A stretch of 64,000 bases of DNA, taken from positions 117,075 through 181,074 of the forward strand of contig NZ_JAVHLD010000005.1 of assembly GCF_031082295.1 (NCBI RefSeq), given 5' to 3'. Under the pieces are notes generated by a model. That model had not been told where the DNA came from. It made no database searches and saw nothing but the letters and a program-made list of their open reading frames with translations. Shown here piece by piece: positions 63,758 to 64,000 of the stretch (position 1 is its first letter; every line of letters begins with the position of its first letter). The stretch is from Humidesulfovibrio sp. GTDB lineage: Bacteria > Desulfobacterota > Desulfovibrionia > Desulfovibrionales > Desulfovibrionaceae. The position numbers were made by a program, and so were the translations under genes.

Positions 63758-64000
63758 GGCAGCGAACATGCTGTGGGGCGTGGACCTGGGCAACCTCGGG
63801 CTCTTGGCGCAGATAGCGGTGAAGTCCGCCACGGCGGTGCTGCTGGCGGCTTACGGCGAGATCGTGGCCGAGCGTTCCGGGGTGCTCAACCTGGGGCTGG
63901 AGGGGCTGCTGCTGCTCGGGGCGCTGGCGGGCTTCGCCGCCGGGGCCGCCACGGGCTCGGGGCGCCGAATCGGGCCGCCTGAAAGCAGCGCCTGGGGGTT
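63747..64000 (+). CDS. ABC transporter permease (YufQ/NupQ-type), partial
   Basis: The ATG at 63747 (GGGAGGAGG upstream) opens a frame that runs off the window; 84 codons are visible. It begins with a hydrophobic region and contains [20 protein letters not shown], the N-terminal signature of the second permease of BMP/nucleoside importers. The final visible part ([13 protein letters not shown]) looks less typical, but the C-terminus is missing. It completes the BMP importer. Confidence 0.85.
   Translation, partial: MPVEAANMLWGVDLGNLGLLAQIAVKSATAVLLAAYGEIVAERSGVLNLGLEGLLLLGALAGFAAGAATGSGRRIGPPESSAWG

Overview
This window comes from a GC-rich, Gram-negative, probably anaerobic bacterium, most likely a sulfate-reducing member of the Desulfovibrionales. 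The family content suggests this: a c-type cytochrome maturation operon whose CcmE carries cysteine in place of the haem-binding histidine, an Ech/NuoL-like proton-pumping subunit, anaerobic ribonucleotide reductase, an FmdE-type molybdopterin protein, sigma-54 control and several branched-chain-amino-acid-type ABC transporters. The taxon is inferred from families and not from any rRNA or tRNA; I saw neither here.

Layout. 1-865 (minus): start of a membrane-bound hydrogenase/complex I-like subunit. 1061-4268 (minus): five-gene membrane operon (small membrane proteins, a lipoprotein, a TauE/SafE anion permease) behind a perfect sigma-54 promoter. Divergent from it lies a membrane-anchored sigma-54 activator (4546-7086), followed by a PEP/pyruvate-binding enzyme with an unusual C-terminus (7197-9863). 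The three units share TTGCGC-type motifs and look like one regulatory module. 9941-12229: a family 9 glycosyltransferase and a CNNM/hemolysin-type membrane protein. 12295-17489: ccmEFABCD plus a TPR protein. 17647-22593: complete livKHMGF transporter. 22654-25682: guaB and guaA. 25724-29282: a TatA/B-TatC fusion, hisB, a lipoprotein and hisA. 29510-31204: SulP transporter. 31299-34467 (minus): YciI, NagZ, a stand-alone Lrp effector domain and an RNA methyltransferase. 34499-37651 (minus): CHASE4-PAS-PAS-GGDEF-EAL protein. 37790-38071: remnant of a molybdopterin oxidoreductase, next to an atypical AT-richer patch. 38103-43935: glyoxalase-II-like hydrolase, small proteins, flavodoxin-like protein, ComF, ribosomal proteins L21/L27, ObgE, ProB. 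44244-46510 (minus): SGNH hydrolase and a response regulator/HD-GYP protein. 47052-49734: nrdG-nrdD. 49945-57320: a second liv-type transporter with three tandem paralogous binding proteins. 57385-59556 (minus): FmdE/MoCF fusion and a small cysteine-containing protein. 59910-64000: BMP-type (nucleoside-like) ABC importer, cut by the window end.

Most striking observations: (1) two ~150-bp intergenic elements (43938-44085, 56403-56552) with imperfect terminal inverted repeats whose arms differ between copies but change together, keeping the same G/G mismatch; (2) near-identical promoters with different downstream inverted repeats in front of each of the three tandem binding-protein genes; (3) the sigma-54 activator has GAFTEA in place of GAFTGA and a winged-helix tail in place of Fis; (4) a single-chain TatA/B-TatC; (5) the Cys-type CcmE system without CcmG or CcmH.
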